From Stenotrophomonas aracearum (lineage in GTDB: Bacteria; Pseudomonadota; Gammaproteobacteria; Xanthomonadales; Xanthomonadaceae): a DNA stretch of 64,000 nt. The notes under the pieces were generated by a model. It was given only the letters and a program-made list of their open reading frames with translations. It did not search any database and was not told the origin of the DNA. This document shows, piece by piece, positions 1 to 8,217 of this stretch. The translations under genes and the position numbers were made by a program. The stretch is from positions 1,003,001 through 1,067,000 of the forward strand of contig NZ_CP115543.1 of the NCBI RefSeq assembly GCF_031834615.1, read 5' to 3'. Position 1 is the first letter of the stretch; every line of letters begins with the position of its first letter.

Positions 1-301
1 GGAAAATGATCAAGCGTGCCTGGCCCGATGGGGGGAGCAGGCACAACGCAAAGTCCGCGCCGCTACCGGGCTCCGTGACCTTCATGTCTGAGCCCCGATT
101 CTTGCTAAATGAACCCCACCAAATCGGGCTCTGATTATCCTTATACAAGCCGGACTGAGCGAGAAGGTTGCTTGAGGCTGCAATGGCACCCATAAACGCG
201 CCAGTGAACGTCTCCTCGCTTTCAGTGTTGAGACGACAGAGTCCTTCCAGTGTGTCGACAGCGGCGGCGAGCGAAGCGTTTAGCAGAGAGGGGGTTGTCA
301 T
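1..301 (-). CDS. Hypothetical island protein, 3' end cut by window edge
   Basis: The frame stays open from an ATG at 301 to the left edge, giving 100 codons of a protein that continues outside the window. A perfect GGAGG sits 8 bases before the ATG, which fixes the start. The visible part reads like a real globular protein: a helical N-terminus, an acidic SEETFTGAFMGAIA stretch at about residues 28-41, a WWG motif near 62, and EPGSGADFALCLLP near 77-90. The pattern of an acidic helix, a Glu, then G-A-D and a beta-strand recalls some PD-(D/E)XK nuclease-like families, but the catalytic Lys would lie beyond the edge, so this is only a suggestion. It follows the 337-804 gene on the same strand with a 35-base gap and is probably its operon partner. 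Confidence 0.7.
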   Translation of the reverse strand, partial: MTTPSLLNASLAAAVDTLEGLCRLNTESEETFTGAFMGAIAASSNLLAQSGLYKDNQSPIWWGSFSKNRGSDMKVTEPGSGADFALCLLPPSGQARLIIF

Positions 302-336
302 CCAAGAGTCCTCCGTGGGGAAGACCCATAGTATGC

Positions 337-804
337 CTAGGCGGAGGCGCTTATCAGCAGTCTATCCAATGCGGCTTCTGCCCTTGCGACAAAGCAGAAG
401 CCGGACCTTCGGTCGTTCCAGATCTGATCAAAATCGCTCTGCCAAGTTTCAGGGAGGTGGTCCGTGGAAGGTGGGGGCAGGTCCTCGAACATCTCCTTTA
501 GAGATCCTGTCGAGGTATCTGGATAGTTAGCCAAAGCACTCAGCAAGTTCTTGCGCTCTTCTGGGCTGGAACTCTCAAAGCGCACAACGAAGCGCTTCAC
601 TTTGCTCTCGATGCTTAGTCGTTCGGCGGCGTAGTCCATCCACTCCAGCCACAGCGCGCCAAGCGATGGGAAAGTGCGTTCATCCAGGGGGAGATTTGGC
701 GCAGCAACTTTCCAGCCTCTGCTAGACCGGAGATCGGCAGGACTGATATGCAAGCCGTATTGCAAGAAATAATGGGCCGTTTCTTCGGCGCTGGGAATCC
801 GCAT
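337..804 (-). CDS. Hypothetical protein, 155 aa
   Basis: This is an ATG-initiated protein of 155 residues that I do not recognise. It has no signal peptide or membrane segment. It is rich in charged helices (for example the segment around residues 50-85) and ends in an Ala-rich helix. The upstream ribosome-binding site is weak, so the start is less certain than that of the next gene. It lies 35 bases before the gene that runs off the left edge, on the same strand, and the two may form a small operon inside the island. Nothing in the sequence indicates a function. Confidence 0.6.
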   Translation of the reverse strand: MRIPSAEETAHYFLQYGLHISPADLRSSRGWKVAAPNLPLDERTFPSLGALWLEWMDYAAERLSIESKVKRFVVRFESSSPEERKNLLSALANYPDTSTGSLKEMFEDLPPPSTDHLPETWQSDFDQIWNDRRSGFCFVARAEAALDRLLISASA

Positions 805-936
805 GGGAATCTCGGGGGTGGGGTGACGAACACTAGATCAGGTAATCAGATAGTCAACCCCTTGGGCGGCCCAGATCTTGGCTTCTAAGGCTCTGCCTGA
901 GCGAGCATTGGCATGCAGAGTCTCGATCTTTGACGC

Positions 937-956
937 GGGGCGCTCTGCAGCGCCCC
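937..956. terminator. Strong hairpin downstream of integrase 1
   Basis: An 8-bp perfect GC-rich stem (GGGGCGCT/AGCGCCCC) with a CTGC loop lies 34 bases past the integrase stop. No T-run follows on either strand, so it is at best a weak or Rho-assisted terminator. The rest of 805-989 shows no gene. Confidence 0.35.
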
Positions 957-989
957 TGCCATTCCCGCACTCGTCTCACTGCTTCTTCC

Positions 990-2381
990 TCATGGATAGA
1001 ACTTCCTCGGGTCAGCCAGCTGCGCCTTGAACTGCCCTGTCTTGTAGGTGGGAAGCTCGACATCCGGGCGATACTGGTCAAGCACGGCGATCTGCTTCGT
1101 TCGTGCCAACGCCGGCTTTTTATGGAAATACGCTTCATGCAGCACCGGCACCTTCTTGCTGATGGAATGCCCGGTCACGAGTGCGATGTCTTCGTCGGCT
1201 ACTCCCTTGTGGTGGAGCTCTGTGGCAATGGTATGGCGGAAGGCGTGGAAGCCGACGCCTTTTCCGAAGCCTAGGCCCTTCATGTAAGTGCTGAACTGGC
1301 TCAAGATGCCTTGGCTGTATCGTGCGTTCGGCTCTCCCGTGTCACGACGAACACCCGCGGAAAGGTGTGGGAAGAGCCTGTGGTGCCCGCACGCTCGGAT
1401 GTCCTCCACGAACGCCAGAAAACCTGCATCCAGCAGCGGCTGTGGGATGGGAAGCGTCCGGATAGCGGCTTTGCCTTTTAGGCTTTGGCGGCTTCGATTC
1501 CTGTCCTTGTGGCTAAGGTCGGCATCAACCGTCTTCTGGATGCGGATGCACCACACGCCACTCTCCTGAACCACGTCTGCCAACTTGAGCTGAGCCACTT
1601 CGTTGATGCGTGCCCCGGTGTAAAGTCCAATCATGGGAACCCACCACCGATGAGGCGCTTTCATCGCCCAGGGGATGAACGTCTGGGGCGCGAAGATCCG
1701 CTGGAGATCTGCCTCATCGAACAAGCGTTCGGCCTTGTCCGGGTCAACCACTAAGTCCTTCTTCACCTCGGCAAAGAACTTCATTGGGGAGCCCGGGATC
1801 GCTTTGGCATCCTCTAGGCGCCCGAAGAACGTGACCAAAAAGCGACGGTGTTTCTCAACGGTTGCGCGCGCCGGTGGGTTGACGTGCAGTCGTTTGCCTT
1901 CTGTCACGGCTTGCTCGAAGGTCCAGCCGCGATAGACGGGGTTGGAGAAGAACAACGGTGGCGTCCAGCGCATCAGTTCCCAAAGGCGATATATGTGGGT
2001 GTGATCAATGCGAGAGACGGGGATGTCGCCGCAGGCCATCTGAAGCAGCTTGAGGGTGCGGGTTGTGGCTTCGATGGTGTCGCGCACCAAGCCCATGCGC
2101 TCGCGGTCTGCCAAGTAGTCTCTGATCTCTACTGACAGCAGACGAGCAGGAGCAGCGATGGGAAGCGGTTCTGGATAGCGCGTTGCGTTCTTGCCCAGAC
2201 GTGCCCGCCGGGCGCGTTCGCAGGCATCGTTGATGATTTCCTGGGCGTGGATGGCGGCCTCACGTCCGCTGACAATCATCTCGCCGATGCGGACCCGACC
2301 GATGCGAACATTGGTGAGCGTGAGCGTGCCGGTGGAGTCCGACAAATACGATTTGAGGTAGTGCTGAGTGGCGTTGTTCAC
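990..2381 (-). CDS. Site-specific tyrosine recombinase / integrase (463 aa)
   Basis: This is a phage-type integrase of the tyrosine recombinase family, which cuts and rejoins DNA through a covalent phosphotyrosine. The catalytic set is complete: R258 in TGARINE, H379 and R382 in HAFRHT, H405 in TGH, and Y418 in HEAYFHK. The N-terminal 80 to 210 region has the usual SAM-like core-binding helices, and 463 residues is a normal length for long-form island integrases. It is transcribed leftward, in the same direction as the second integrase at 15-16.5 kb, but the two differ clearly in sequence, so this is not a duplication. It may belong to a neighbouring or nested element. I saw no tRNA or obvious att repeat beside it. 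Confidence 0.95.
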   Translation of the reverse strand: MNNATQHYLKSYLSDSTGTLTLTNVRIGRVRIGEMIVSGREAAIHAQEIINDACERARRARLGKNATRYPEPLPIAAPARLLSVEIRDYLADRERMGLVRDTIEATTRTLKLLQMACGDIPVSRIDHTHIYRLWELMRWTPPLFFSNPVYRGWTFEQAVTEGKRLHVNPPARATVEKHRRFLVTFFGRLEDAKAIPGSPMKFFAEVKKDLVVDPDKAERLFDEADLQRIFAPQTFIPWAMKAPHRWWVPMIGLYTGARINEVAQLKLADVVQESGVWCIRIQKTVDADLSHKDRNRSRQSLKGKAAIRTLPIPQPLLDAGFLAFVEDIRACGHHRLFPHLSAGVRRDTGEPNARYSQGILSQFSTYMKGLGFGKGVGFHAFRHTIATELHHKGVADEDIALVTGHSISKKVPVLHEAYFHKKPALARTKQIAVLDQYRPDVELPTYKTGQFKAQLADPRKFYP

Positions 2382-2734
2382 TGCGTTGCTTCCATCTGAA
2401 AGATGGAAGTAGGGATACGACAGGCTGCAAAATCGTCAATCGAATTTCGAGACTTTTTGCAACGCCTCAGGCCTCGCCTGGGAGGGCCCTTTTCGGCCCG
2501 GCCGCGGCGCGATCATTCCGCCGGTCCATTTGTGGAAACCGCAATGAAAACAAAGGTTTGAGAGAATGGTGGGGCGAATTTCTCGGAGTCATTACCGTAC
2601 TGTTTAACTGACATAAACTAACGAAGCGCACTCTGAATATGAATGTAGGATAAACGCCGCCGTCTCTTTGTTAGGTTTAATTCCCACTTTTCTTATGCTT
2701 TCGTGGCCATCAGATGGTGGTAGGGAGAGACGAC
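2382..2734. other. Intergenic region with no recognised gene (353 bp)
   Basis: This is the spacer between the divergent integrase and the small lysine-rich protein. The left half is GC-rich with short palindromic GGCC runs. The right half (about 2570-2710) is markedly AT-richer than the surroundings, as expected for promoters firing rightward. I found no convincing consensus promoter, RNA gene or att repeat. Confidence 0.5.
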
Positions 2735-2881
2735 ATGGCTAAAAACGAACAGACAAGCCCCAAGGCAGCAAAGGCTGCGAGTGATGTTTTGCGTGACGCT
2801 CGAACCAGCAGCAAGTCTAAGACGGCAGCCGGGTCAGCTTTGAGCCAGGCCCCCGACAAGGGGAAGAAAGGAAAGAAGTAG
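2735..2881 (+). CDS. Small lysine/alanine-rich conserved protein (48 aa)
   Basis: An ATG with a good GGGAGAGA ribosome-binding site opens a 48-residue frame. The product is very basic, with the pattern K-A-A-x-A-S-x-V-L-R-D at about residues 10-21, A-A-G-S-A-L-S-Q near 31-38, and a lysine-rich tail (DKGKKGKK). Short proteins with this arrangement (TSPKxAxxAS...AxSALSQ) are a widespread family of unknown function often seen in accessory regions. This is recalled family knowledge, not a search result. It could bind nucleic acid or be regulatory. It stands alone before the UDG-like gene, with a 61-base gap. Confidence 0.75.
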   Translation: MAKNEQTSPKAAKAASDVLRDARTSSKSKTAAGSALSQAPDKGKKGKK

Positions 2882-2942
2882 TTCCACGGACCGGCATCAG
2901 TCGGTGCCGGTGTCTTTCAGGCGCCAAAGCCAGGGAATCACG

Positions 2943-3677
2943 ATGAGTGAGATTGCATCGGTTCGGCCACGGTCGGTTGGCTGGCCGGGTTTGAATCTTG
3001 ACGAGCACCAGTGGCCTGACACTGTTCGCTTCCTTCCCTACTGGGGAGACCTTTACTGGGATGGCATAGACGGCCAGCGGATCCTCCTGCTGGGCGAATC
3101 GCACTACCGAAAAGAGGGGATGAGCGACTCGCTGGAAGTAACCAGGCCGTTCACCAGGGATGTTTTCCGTGGGATGGCGGAGCCCATCCGGCACACCGAC
3201 GACGGACCCTTCTTCAAGGCCCTGGATTCGGCGCTCACTGCTGACGGGAAGCCGGACGCCCAAGACGCAGCCGACGCCTGGAAGCGGGTGGCCTTCGCGA
3301 ACCTCTCTCAGGCCTTCGCAGGGTCTCAAGCGAATCAGCGCCCCCGGAACGAAGAGCTCCTGGCAGGCGGCGACGTGTTGGTGGAGGAGATACTTCCAAC
3401 ACTCAAGCCCACCGTTGTCCTGGTTCTGGGCCAGACCACGTGGAGACTTCTCCCCCACGGCAAGCGAGAAGAGGGCCTGCCCCCATTTCTGGCGCGCGAT
3501 GTGAATCGGCTCAATGGCCGTCGGCGCTATATCGAGCGCCGGGACATCTGGTCGCTCGACTACACGGGAGGCTCAGCCCTCATGACCTGGGTCTATCATC
3601 CTTCCTGGAACATCGACACTTGGCAAGACCGGGCCTTGGCGCTGCATCATCTTATCGACCAAGCCAATGGACGGTAA
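2943..3677 (+). CDS. Protein with uracil-DNA-glycosylase-superfamily-like motifs (244 aa)
   Basis: The chosen ATG is preceded by CAGGG at suitable spacing; an upstream in-frame start at 2904 has no such site. Three landmarks resemble the UDG superfamily fold: ILLLGESHY at about residues 47-55, where motif A would lie; a buried strand VVLVLGQTTWRLL near 145-158; and W-V-Y-H-P-S near 216-221, matching the late HPS motif. The canonical catalytic Asp/Asn of motif A is not clearly present, because GESHY replaces GEAPG-type residues. The protein may therefore be a divergent, possibly non-glycosylase member. It precedes the SIR2-HerA genes in the same direction but is separated by 175 bp and a small gene. 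A defence role is inferred from context only. Confidence 0.7.
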   Translation: MSEIASVRPRSVGWPGLNLDEHQWPDTVRFLPYWGDLYWDGIDGQRILLLGESHYRKEGMSDSLEVTRPFTRDVFRGMAEPIRHTDDGPFFKALDSALTADGKPDAQDAADAWKRVAFANLSQAFAGSQANQRPRNEELLAGGDVLVEEILPTLKPTVVLVLGQTTWRLLPHGKREEGLPPFLARDVNRLNGRRRYIERRDIWSLDYTGGSALMTWVYHPSWNIDTWQDRALALHHLIDQANGR

Positions 3678-3852
3678 CAATCGGCTGGGACGACGTGAGC
3701 AGGGCAGGTTGCGGTTACATACGTCCTGAAGCAGACCGTTACCGTCCGCTCATTTCAAGACGTCGGTGACGCCAGCCACACCTCATGCTGGCGTCCTCCA
3801 TGCGTCCAGCCATTGAGCTAAGCTCTGGCAGAGGCATGGCCAAGGAGAGAAG

Positions 3853-4053
3853 GTGACCACTTTTCGGGTATACGACATCGTGTGGAGCGTGGAGGGCGCA
3901 TCGGGGGATCTTCCGTCTGAAGTGGAGATTGCCTGCACCGACATAGCGTCCATCCCTGACGCTCTATCCGACGTCTACGGATGGCTGGTGACGGACTACA
4001 AAGTGGGTGAGTCGCCAGAGGCTGCGGGTCCAACCTTAGCTCCACTCGAATAG
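3853..4053 (+). CDS. Small conserved hypothetical protein (66 aa)
   Basis: A GTG start with a strong AAGGAGAG ribosome-binding site gives a 66-residue acidic protein opening TTFRVYDIVWSVEGA. A run of small proteins with this R-V-Y-D-I-x-W opening and a later Y-G-W/F-x-V segment is common in proteobacteria, with unknown role. No signal peptide or membrane helix is seen. It lies 57 bases before the SIR2 gene in the same orientation, so it could be the first gene of that transcript. Confidence 0.7.
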   Translation: MTTFRVYDIVWSVEGASGDLPSEVEIACTDIASIPDALSDVYGWLVTDYKVGESPEAAGPTLAPLE

Positions 4054-4110
4054 GCGACCTCATCCTGCGCGACGCGGGTGGGGAAGGACAAGGACGAAAC
4101 AGGGGGTTAG

Positions 4111-5409
4111 ATGAGCATTGTTGCGTATCGCGGCGGGAAGCAAATCACGGACGAACTGGAGTTGCAGGCTTATCTCGCATCTCTTTTGCGACTGGAGAAC
4201 GTGGGTCTGTTGTTGGGGGCTGGGGCATCGTGCTCCGCTGGTGGGCAAACGATGAGGACTTTGTGGACTAGCTTCCTGGCAAGAAATTCGACCAAGGCAG
4301 ATTGGCTTTTTGCCCAGAAGTTCATCACGGAGGACGAAAAGAGATTGCCGCTGCCTCCTCCTCCGCTCCCGCCGGGCGCTGTGCCGATCCCGCCCAACCC
4401 GTTTATCCCGGTCCCCACTGCAAGCCTGCCAAACTTTGAAGTCCTCTTAGACAGGCTTGAAATCGCAATCTTGGAATGGGAGCGGCAGCTCAGTCCGCAG
4501 CTCGCTGAAGCGCAAGAGGTCAGGACGGCTCTCTTCAGATCAGTCGTATCGGCAGCGACGCTAAAGGAAGAGTGGTGGGAGTCGCCCTTGGGAGCCGACT
4601 TGGCTGACGAGCTCCGTGCCCACCGCTCTATCCTCCAGAAAATCACTGCCGCACGACAGCCCGGCCAGCCCGCGCCATGGGTATTCACCACCAACTATGA
4701 CTTAGCAATCGAGTGGGCAGCGGAGTCGGTTGACCTTCAGATCATCAACGGCTTCTTGGGCGTGCATAGCCGCCGCTTCTCACCCCAGAGCTTCGACCTC
4801 GGGTTCCGCAACGCCCAGGCCAAGGGAGAAGCTCGTTTCGGCGTCTACAACATCTACCTAGCCAAGCTCCACGGCTCGCTGACTTGGAAAGAGGTTGACC
4901 ACAACTTGTATGAGGTGCCGGCGTCTGAGGCTTGGCGCGATATTGATGAGTTCTTGACCGGCTTCACTGACAAGCTGAGCTACTTAGTCCTTCCGCGTGC
5001 AGCCAAGTATCTTCAGACCGTTGGATATGTCATGGGCGAACTGCTGCGGCGATTCGCGGAGTTCATGGCACGCCCGCAGACTGCGCTCATCATCAATGGC
5101 TACGGCTTCGGCGATGAGCACATCAACCGCCTCATTCGCTCCGCGTTGCTCAATCCCACGCTCCAGGTGGTTGTGTATCTCCCAGAGTTCAAAGGAGACC
5201 CTGCGAGGGCGGAGCTCCCACAGACCGTGCGGAGACTGCTGGCCCTGCAAACCCCTCGACTGACTATCGTAGGTGGCGGCGCCAGGGCCTATACCAGCGC
5301 ATTGGCAGCCGATCTCCCTGACCCGACGGTCTATGACCAGGAGCTGGCAGATCTGCGCAGGCGACTGATGGCTGAGAAGCCCGACGCGCCAGAGGAAGGT
5401 TTCGCATGA
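4111..5409 (+). CDS. SIR2-family NADase, SIR2-HerA defence system effector
   Basis: This 432-residue protein carries a SIR2_2-type domain. It shows the nucleotide-binding GAGAS at residues 36-40, a TTNYD motif at 193-197 and KLHGS with H254, and a late Rossmann-like GYGFGDEH at 330-337. In characterised SIR2 effectors the Asn and His of these motifs drive NAD+ hydrolysis during phage infection. Residues 80-105 form a proline-rich insertion (PPPPLPPG...) that may be a flexible linker. The stop overlaps the start of the HerA gene by 4 bases (ATGA), so the two are translationally coupled. The SIR2 plus HerA ATPase arrangement is an established antiphage system in which a HerA ring scaffolds the SIR2 subunits. 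Activity here is inferred from intact motifs and context. Confidence 0.9.
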   Translation: MSIVAYRGGKQITDELELQAYLASLLRLENVGLLLGAGASCSAGGQTMRTLWTSFLARNSTKADWLFAQKFITEDEKRLPLPPPPLPPGAVPIPPNPFIPVPTASLPNFEVLLDRLEIAILEWERQLSPQLAEAQEVRTALFRSVVSAATLKEEWWESPLGADLADELRAHRSILQKITAARQPGQPAPWVFTTNYDLAIEWAAESVDLQIINGFLGVHSRRFSPQSFDLGFRNAQAKGEARFGVYNIYLAKLHGSLTWKEVDHNLYEVPASEAWRDIDEFLTGFTDKLSYLVLPRAAKYLQTVGYVMGELLRRFAEFMARPQTALIINGYGFGDEHINRLIRSALLNPTLQVVVYLPEFKGDPARAELPQTVRRLLALQTPRLTIVGGGARAYTSALAADLPDPTVYDQELADLRRRLMAEKPDAPEEGFA

Positions 5410-7175
5410 GAAGCCGTCAAGCCGTAGGCTACGTTGTCCAAATCGATGGCGTGGACATCACGCTGAACCTGATGGATGTCCATAGGGGGCAGTTGGCTGC
5501 TCACGTGCATGGCGTCTCGGTCGTCACTGAAGTCGGCAGCCTCCTGGGGATTGAATCCGGCGGGCGCCTGCTGGTTATGAAGGTTCAATCCCTGTCGTTT
5601 GCAGAGCCCAAAGAGGTTCACCGAGTCGGACTTTCGGGGACTTCGGTGTCCTCCGAGCCCTTGCGTCACCTTACGGGCTTGGTGGTCGGTCGACTGCGCC
5701 GCGATTCTGGACGACTAACGTTCGTGTCGGATTCGCTTTCCTCGCCGGCACTCGGTGCTGAGGCCTTCCCGCTCACCGACGACGAGCTCTCATCGATCTT
5801 GGGGGGCGACGCAGCCACGCCTGCGGACATCCACTTAGGGGATGACCTCCGAGGTGGCGGCCGTCTGACCATTGATCTACAGAATTTAGTGTCTAGGCAT
5901 GTGGCGGTGCTCGGCAGCTCAGGGCAAGGCAAGAGCTGCTTTACGGCTGCGGTGCTCCAGCAGATCGCGAAGATGCCTAAGGCGCGCGTCGTCATCTTCG
6001 ATATCAACGGTGAATACGAAGACGCCTTCCCCGCCAGCAGCTACCCTCCGAATGCCATCAAGGTCACTCGGATCGGTGGGTCGGATTCGGACAGCTACCG
6101 CATCCCCTACTACGCATTGGGTCGCCTTGGCCTGCAACGTCTTTTGTTGCCAAGTGACAAGACTCAACGGCCCGCCCTGACCTTTGCCTTAGACCATTTG
6201 AACAAGATTAAGTGGTTTGCGTCTTCTAAGGGTGCAGGCCTAGAGAGCGACACACAGGCTTCGCTCTTTGATGACTGTAGAGGCGACAGGGTGTTGGATG
6301 CTCAAGCCATTATTCAATGCCTAAGAGCAGGAACGGCTCCCGTCGCCTCAGCATGGCCGCCCATGCAGGCGATGGGGCCGCTGATAGCAGATAGCCACGC
6401 CATTTCGCCAAGCAACAAAGGATTGGAGCGCAATGCCTGGAACTACGGCAACATCTCTCCCCTCATTACACGCATTGCCCGCTTCACTGACGATGAGATG
6501 TTTAAAGATGTCGTTGACGTGGCGGGAGGCGCGGGCTGCGGCGGCCCACTCAGCTGGCGCAACGAGTCAAAGGCGGTCGTGGAAAGACTATTTGGCGGTG
6601 ATGAGGTCGACTGGCGGGTGCACATCGTTGACCTCCGCCGTGTATCTCATGACCTGACCCCCTTTGTCCTGGGTGCTGTTTTGGAGCTCTATGCATTTGA
6701 GCTCTTTAGTCGTGGCCAAGAGAACAAACGAGAGACCCTGTTGGTGCTGGAGGAGGCGCACCACTACCTACGCCAGATGGGAACCGGCGACGAGGCCGTG
6801 AACAACGCCTTGGCATATGAGCGCCTAGCCAAAGAGGGGCGCAAGTTCGGGCTGGCGCTCTGGTTGAGCACCCAGCGCCCCTCGGAGATCTCTCCAACCG
6901 TGCTTTCGCAGTGCAACACCTGGGTGTCCTTCCGGCTGTCGTCGGAGAAGGACCTTTCGGCCATTCAGTCTGCCAGTGAGTGGGCGGACAAACGGGAGGT
7001 CCGGCGCATCGCCGGTCTAGCCCGTCAGAATGCCTTGGCCTTTGGTGGCAGCCTACAGTTGGCTACCCTGATCCGGGCTCCGACTGCGGACCCGCTGCCT
7101 CGTTCGGAGGACGGGCGGTTCAACCAATGGGCTGATAGTCTCGACGACGGGCTCGACGTAAACGAATTCTTGTAG
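5406..7175 (+). CDS. HerA-like DNA translocase ATPase of SIR2-HerA system
   Basis: This is a 589-residue hexameric-type HerA/FtsK-superfamily ATPase. The N-terminal 1-110 residues fit the HAS-barrel found in HerA proteins. Walker A is GSSGQGKSC (170-178), with a Walker-B-like LLVLEEAHHY at 445-454. A motif typical of HerA, STQRPSEI, lies at 488-495. FDINGEY at 198-204 is also a HerA hallmark. In known systems it assembles with SIR2 and is required for immunity. It is coupled to the upstream SIR2 gene by an ATGA overlap and followed 44 bases later by a co-directional gene, so the transcript may extend further. Confidence 0.92.
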   Translation: MRSRQAVGYVVQIDGVDITLNLMDVHRGQLAAHVHGVSVVTEVGSLLGIESGGRLLVMKVQSLSFAEPKEVHRVGLSGTSVSSEPLRHLTGLVVGRLRRDSGRLTFVSDSLSSPALGAEAFPLTDDELSSILGGDAATPADIHLGDDLRGGGRLTIDLQNLVSRHVAVLGSSGQGKSCFTAAVLQQIAKMPKARVVIFDINGEYEDAFPASSYPPNAIKVTRIGGSDSDSYRIPYYALGRLGLQRLLLPSDKTQRPALTFALDHLNKIKWFASSKGAGLESDTQASLFDDCRGDRVLDAQAIIQCLRAGTAPVASAWPPMQAMGPLIADSHAISPSNKGLERNAWNYGNISPLITRIARFTDDEMFKDVVDVAGGAGCGGPLSWRNESKAVVERLFGGDEVDWRVHIVDLRRVSHDLTPFVLGAVLELYAFELFSRGQENKRETLLVLEEAHHYLRQMGTGDEAVNNALAYERLAKEGRKFGLALWLSTQRPSEISPTVLSQCNTWVSFRLSSEKDLSAIQSASEWADKREVRRIAGLARQNALAFGGSLQLATLIRAPTADPLPRSEDGRFNQWADSLDDGLDVNEFL

Positions 7176-7219
7176 GGTGGCTAGGTCCAAGTAGCAGTAA
7201 GCATCAGAGGCAAGGCAAC

Positions 7220-7681
7220 GTGGATCATTTCGAAGGGGTAGTTCTAGACTTCCTGCGGGCTGACCGCAGGCTTTTCGTCAATCCTCAGTGCTGCATTCAG
7301 TTGAATCCGGGCAGTAATCCGGACACCAGCGGGCCCCACTGGTATTGCGACGCGGTCGCTGTGAACGTCCGGGACCGGGCTGCCTACCTATGCGAAATCT
7401 CCTATGCGGCCCGCCTACCAACCCTCCTGAATCGGTTGAGGAGCTGGGACGAACACTGGGAACGCCTGCGGACAGCCCTAGCCAGGGATTGCGGTATCCC
7501 AGCCGATTGGACGGTTCGGCCGTGGCTGTTCGTGCCTAACGATCGCTTAGAGCGCTTGCGTTTGGGCACTGCTGCGCTATCACTGATGCCAGATCCGCGG
7601 ATAACAGCCCTGGAGGAGGTCCTCCCTTGGCGCTACCGATCTTGGGACCGTGGAGACTACCTGGATTCTGGCCGTGACTGA
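7220..7681 (+). CDS. Hypothetical protein, possible PD-(D/E)XK-like fold (153 aa)
   Basis: An ATG opens a 153-residue protein 44 bases after the HerA stop. The central strand pair holds D44 in WYCDAVAV and E59 in AAYLCEISYA. The spacing and hydrophobic pattern resemble the D...E-x-K core of restriction-endonuclease-like folds, but the Lys position is Ser61, so a catalytic role is doubtful. The flanking region is basic and Trp-rich (SWDEHWERL, WTVRPWLFVP). It overlaps the next gene by 32 bases if that gene's first GTG is used. Position suggests an accessory of the SIR2-HerA cassette, which is inference. Confidence 0.65.
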   Translation: MDHFEGVVLDFLRADRRLFVNPQCCIQLNPGSNPDTSGPHWYCDAVAVNVRDRAAYLCEISYAARLPTLLNRLRSWDEHWERLRTALARDCGIPADWTVRPWLFVPNDRLERLRLGTAALSLMPDPRITALEEVLPWRYRSWDRGDYLDSGRD

Positions 7682-8138
7682 CTTCAATCTCCAAGCGCCT
7701 AGCTTTGCTTTGCTCCAGGCTCCCATGGTCTGTTGGAAGTGTGGCTTAGAGACCGTGGTCACTGCGATCTGGGTTCCTCGCCTCAAAGAGCTCGATGAGG
7801 AGGGCGAACTGGAGGTTGCTGATGCTGCTGTTCTTCAATACGTCGAATCTCTGGATCCTGCCGTTGCGGCGGTCATCGTCCAAGACGCGCCGCTCATGCG
7901 TGTCGGACAGTCGCAGACGGCCGGCGTCAAGTATTGGGCTAACCATTGTTCCCACTGCGATGCTCTCCAGGGCGACCACCACGTGATGGGGGTCGATGGC
8001 CCCTTCTTTCTCCAGTCTCGAGATGAGCTGTCGTCGCTGACGGTCCACCCAGCGGGCATGGGCCTTAGGGCCGCTGCCGGTTACTCGGAATCGGGCTGGA
8101 TGAGCTGGGTCTCTAGACTGTTGGGAGACAGCCCGTGA
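7650..8138 (+). CDS. Zinc-ribbon-like hypothetical protein (162 aa)
   Basis: Two Cys pairs, C28-x2-C31 (CWKC) and C100-x2-C103 (CSHC), with adjacent His residues look like a split zinc ribbon. Between them lies an acidic segment and a VAAVIVQDAP strand. Two GTG starts are possible, at 7650 and 7674; the second removes most of the overlap with the upstream gene and gives a TDFNLQAP N-terminus. No signal peptide is present. Proteins with this CWKC...HCSHC layout are recurrent uncharacterised accessory genes. Its tight coupling to the 7220 gene suggests joint expression. Confidence 0.65.
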   Translation: METTWILAVTDFNLQAPSFALLQAPMVCWKCGLETVVTAIWVPRLKELDEEGELEVADAAVLQYVESLDPAVAAVIVQDAPLMRVGQSQTAGVKYWANHCSHCDALQGDHHVMGVDGPFFLQSRDELSSLTVHPAGMGLRAAAGYSESGWMSWVSRLLGDSP

Positions 8139-8217
8139 AATCTTGGCATTGGGCTTTTGCGCCAATCGTTGACTTTGCATCTGTGCGATTGTTTCTCGTC
8201 ACTGAGGAGTAAAGACG

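Noticed and set aside
283..295. AGAGAGGGGG match to the tRNA-Ser 3' end as a possible attL
   Set aside because: Only about 10 bases match, without the TTCGAA T-loop part, and the match lies inside a coding region; likely chance.
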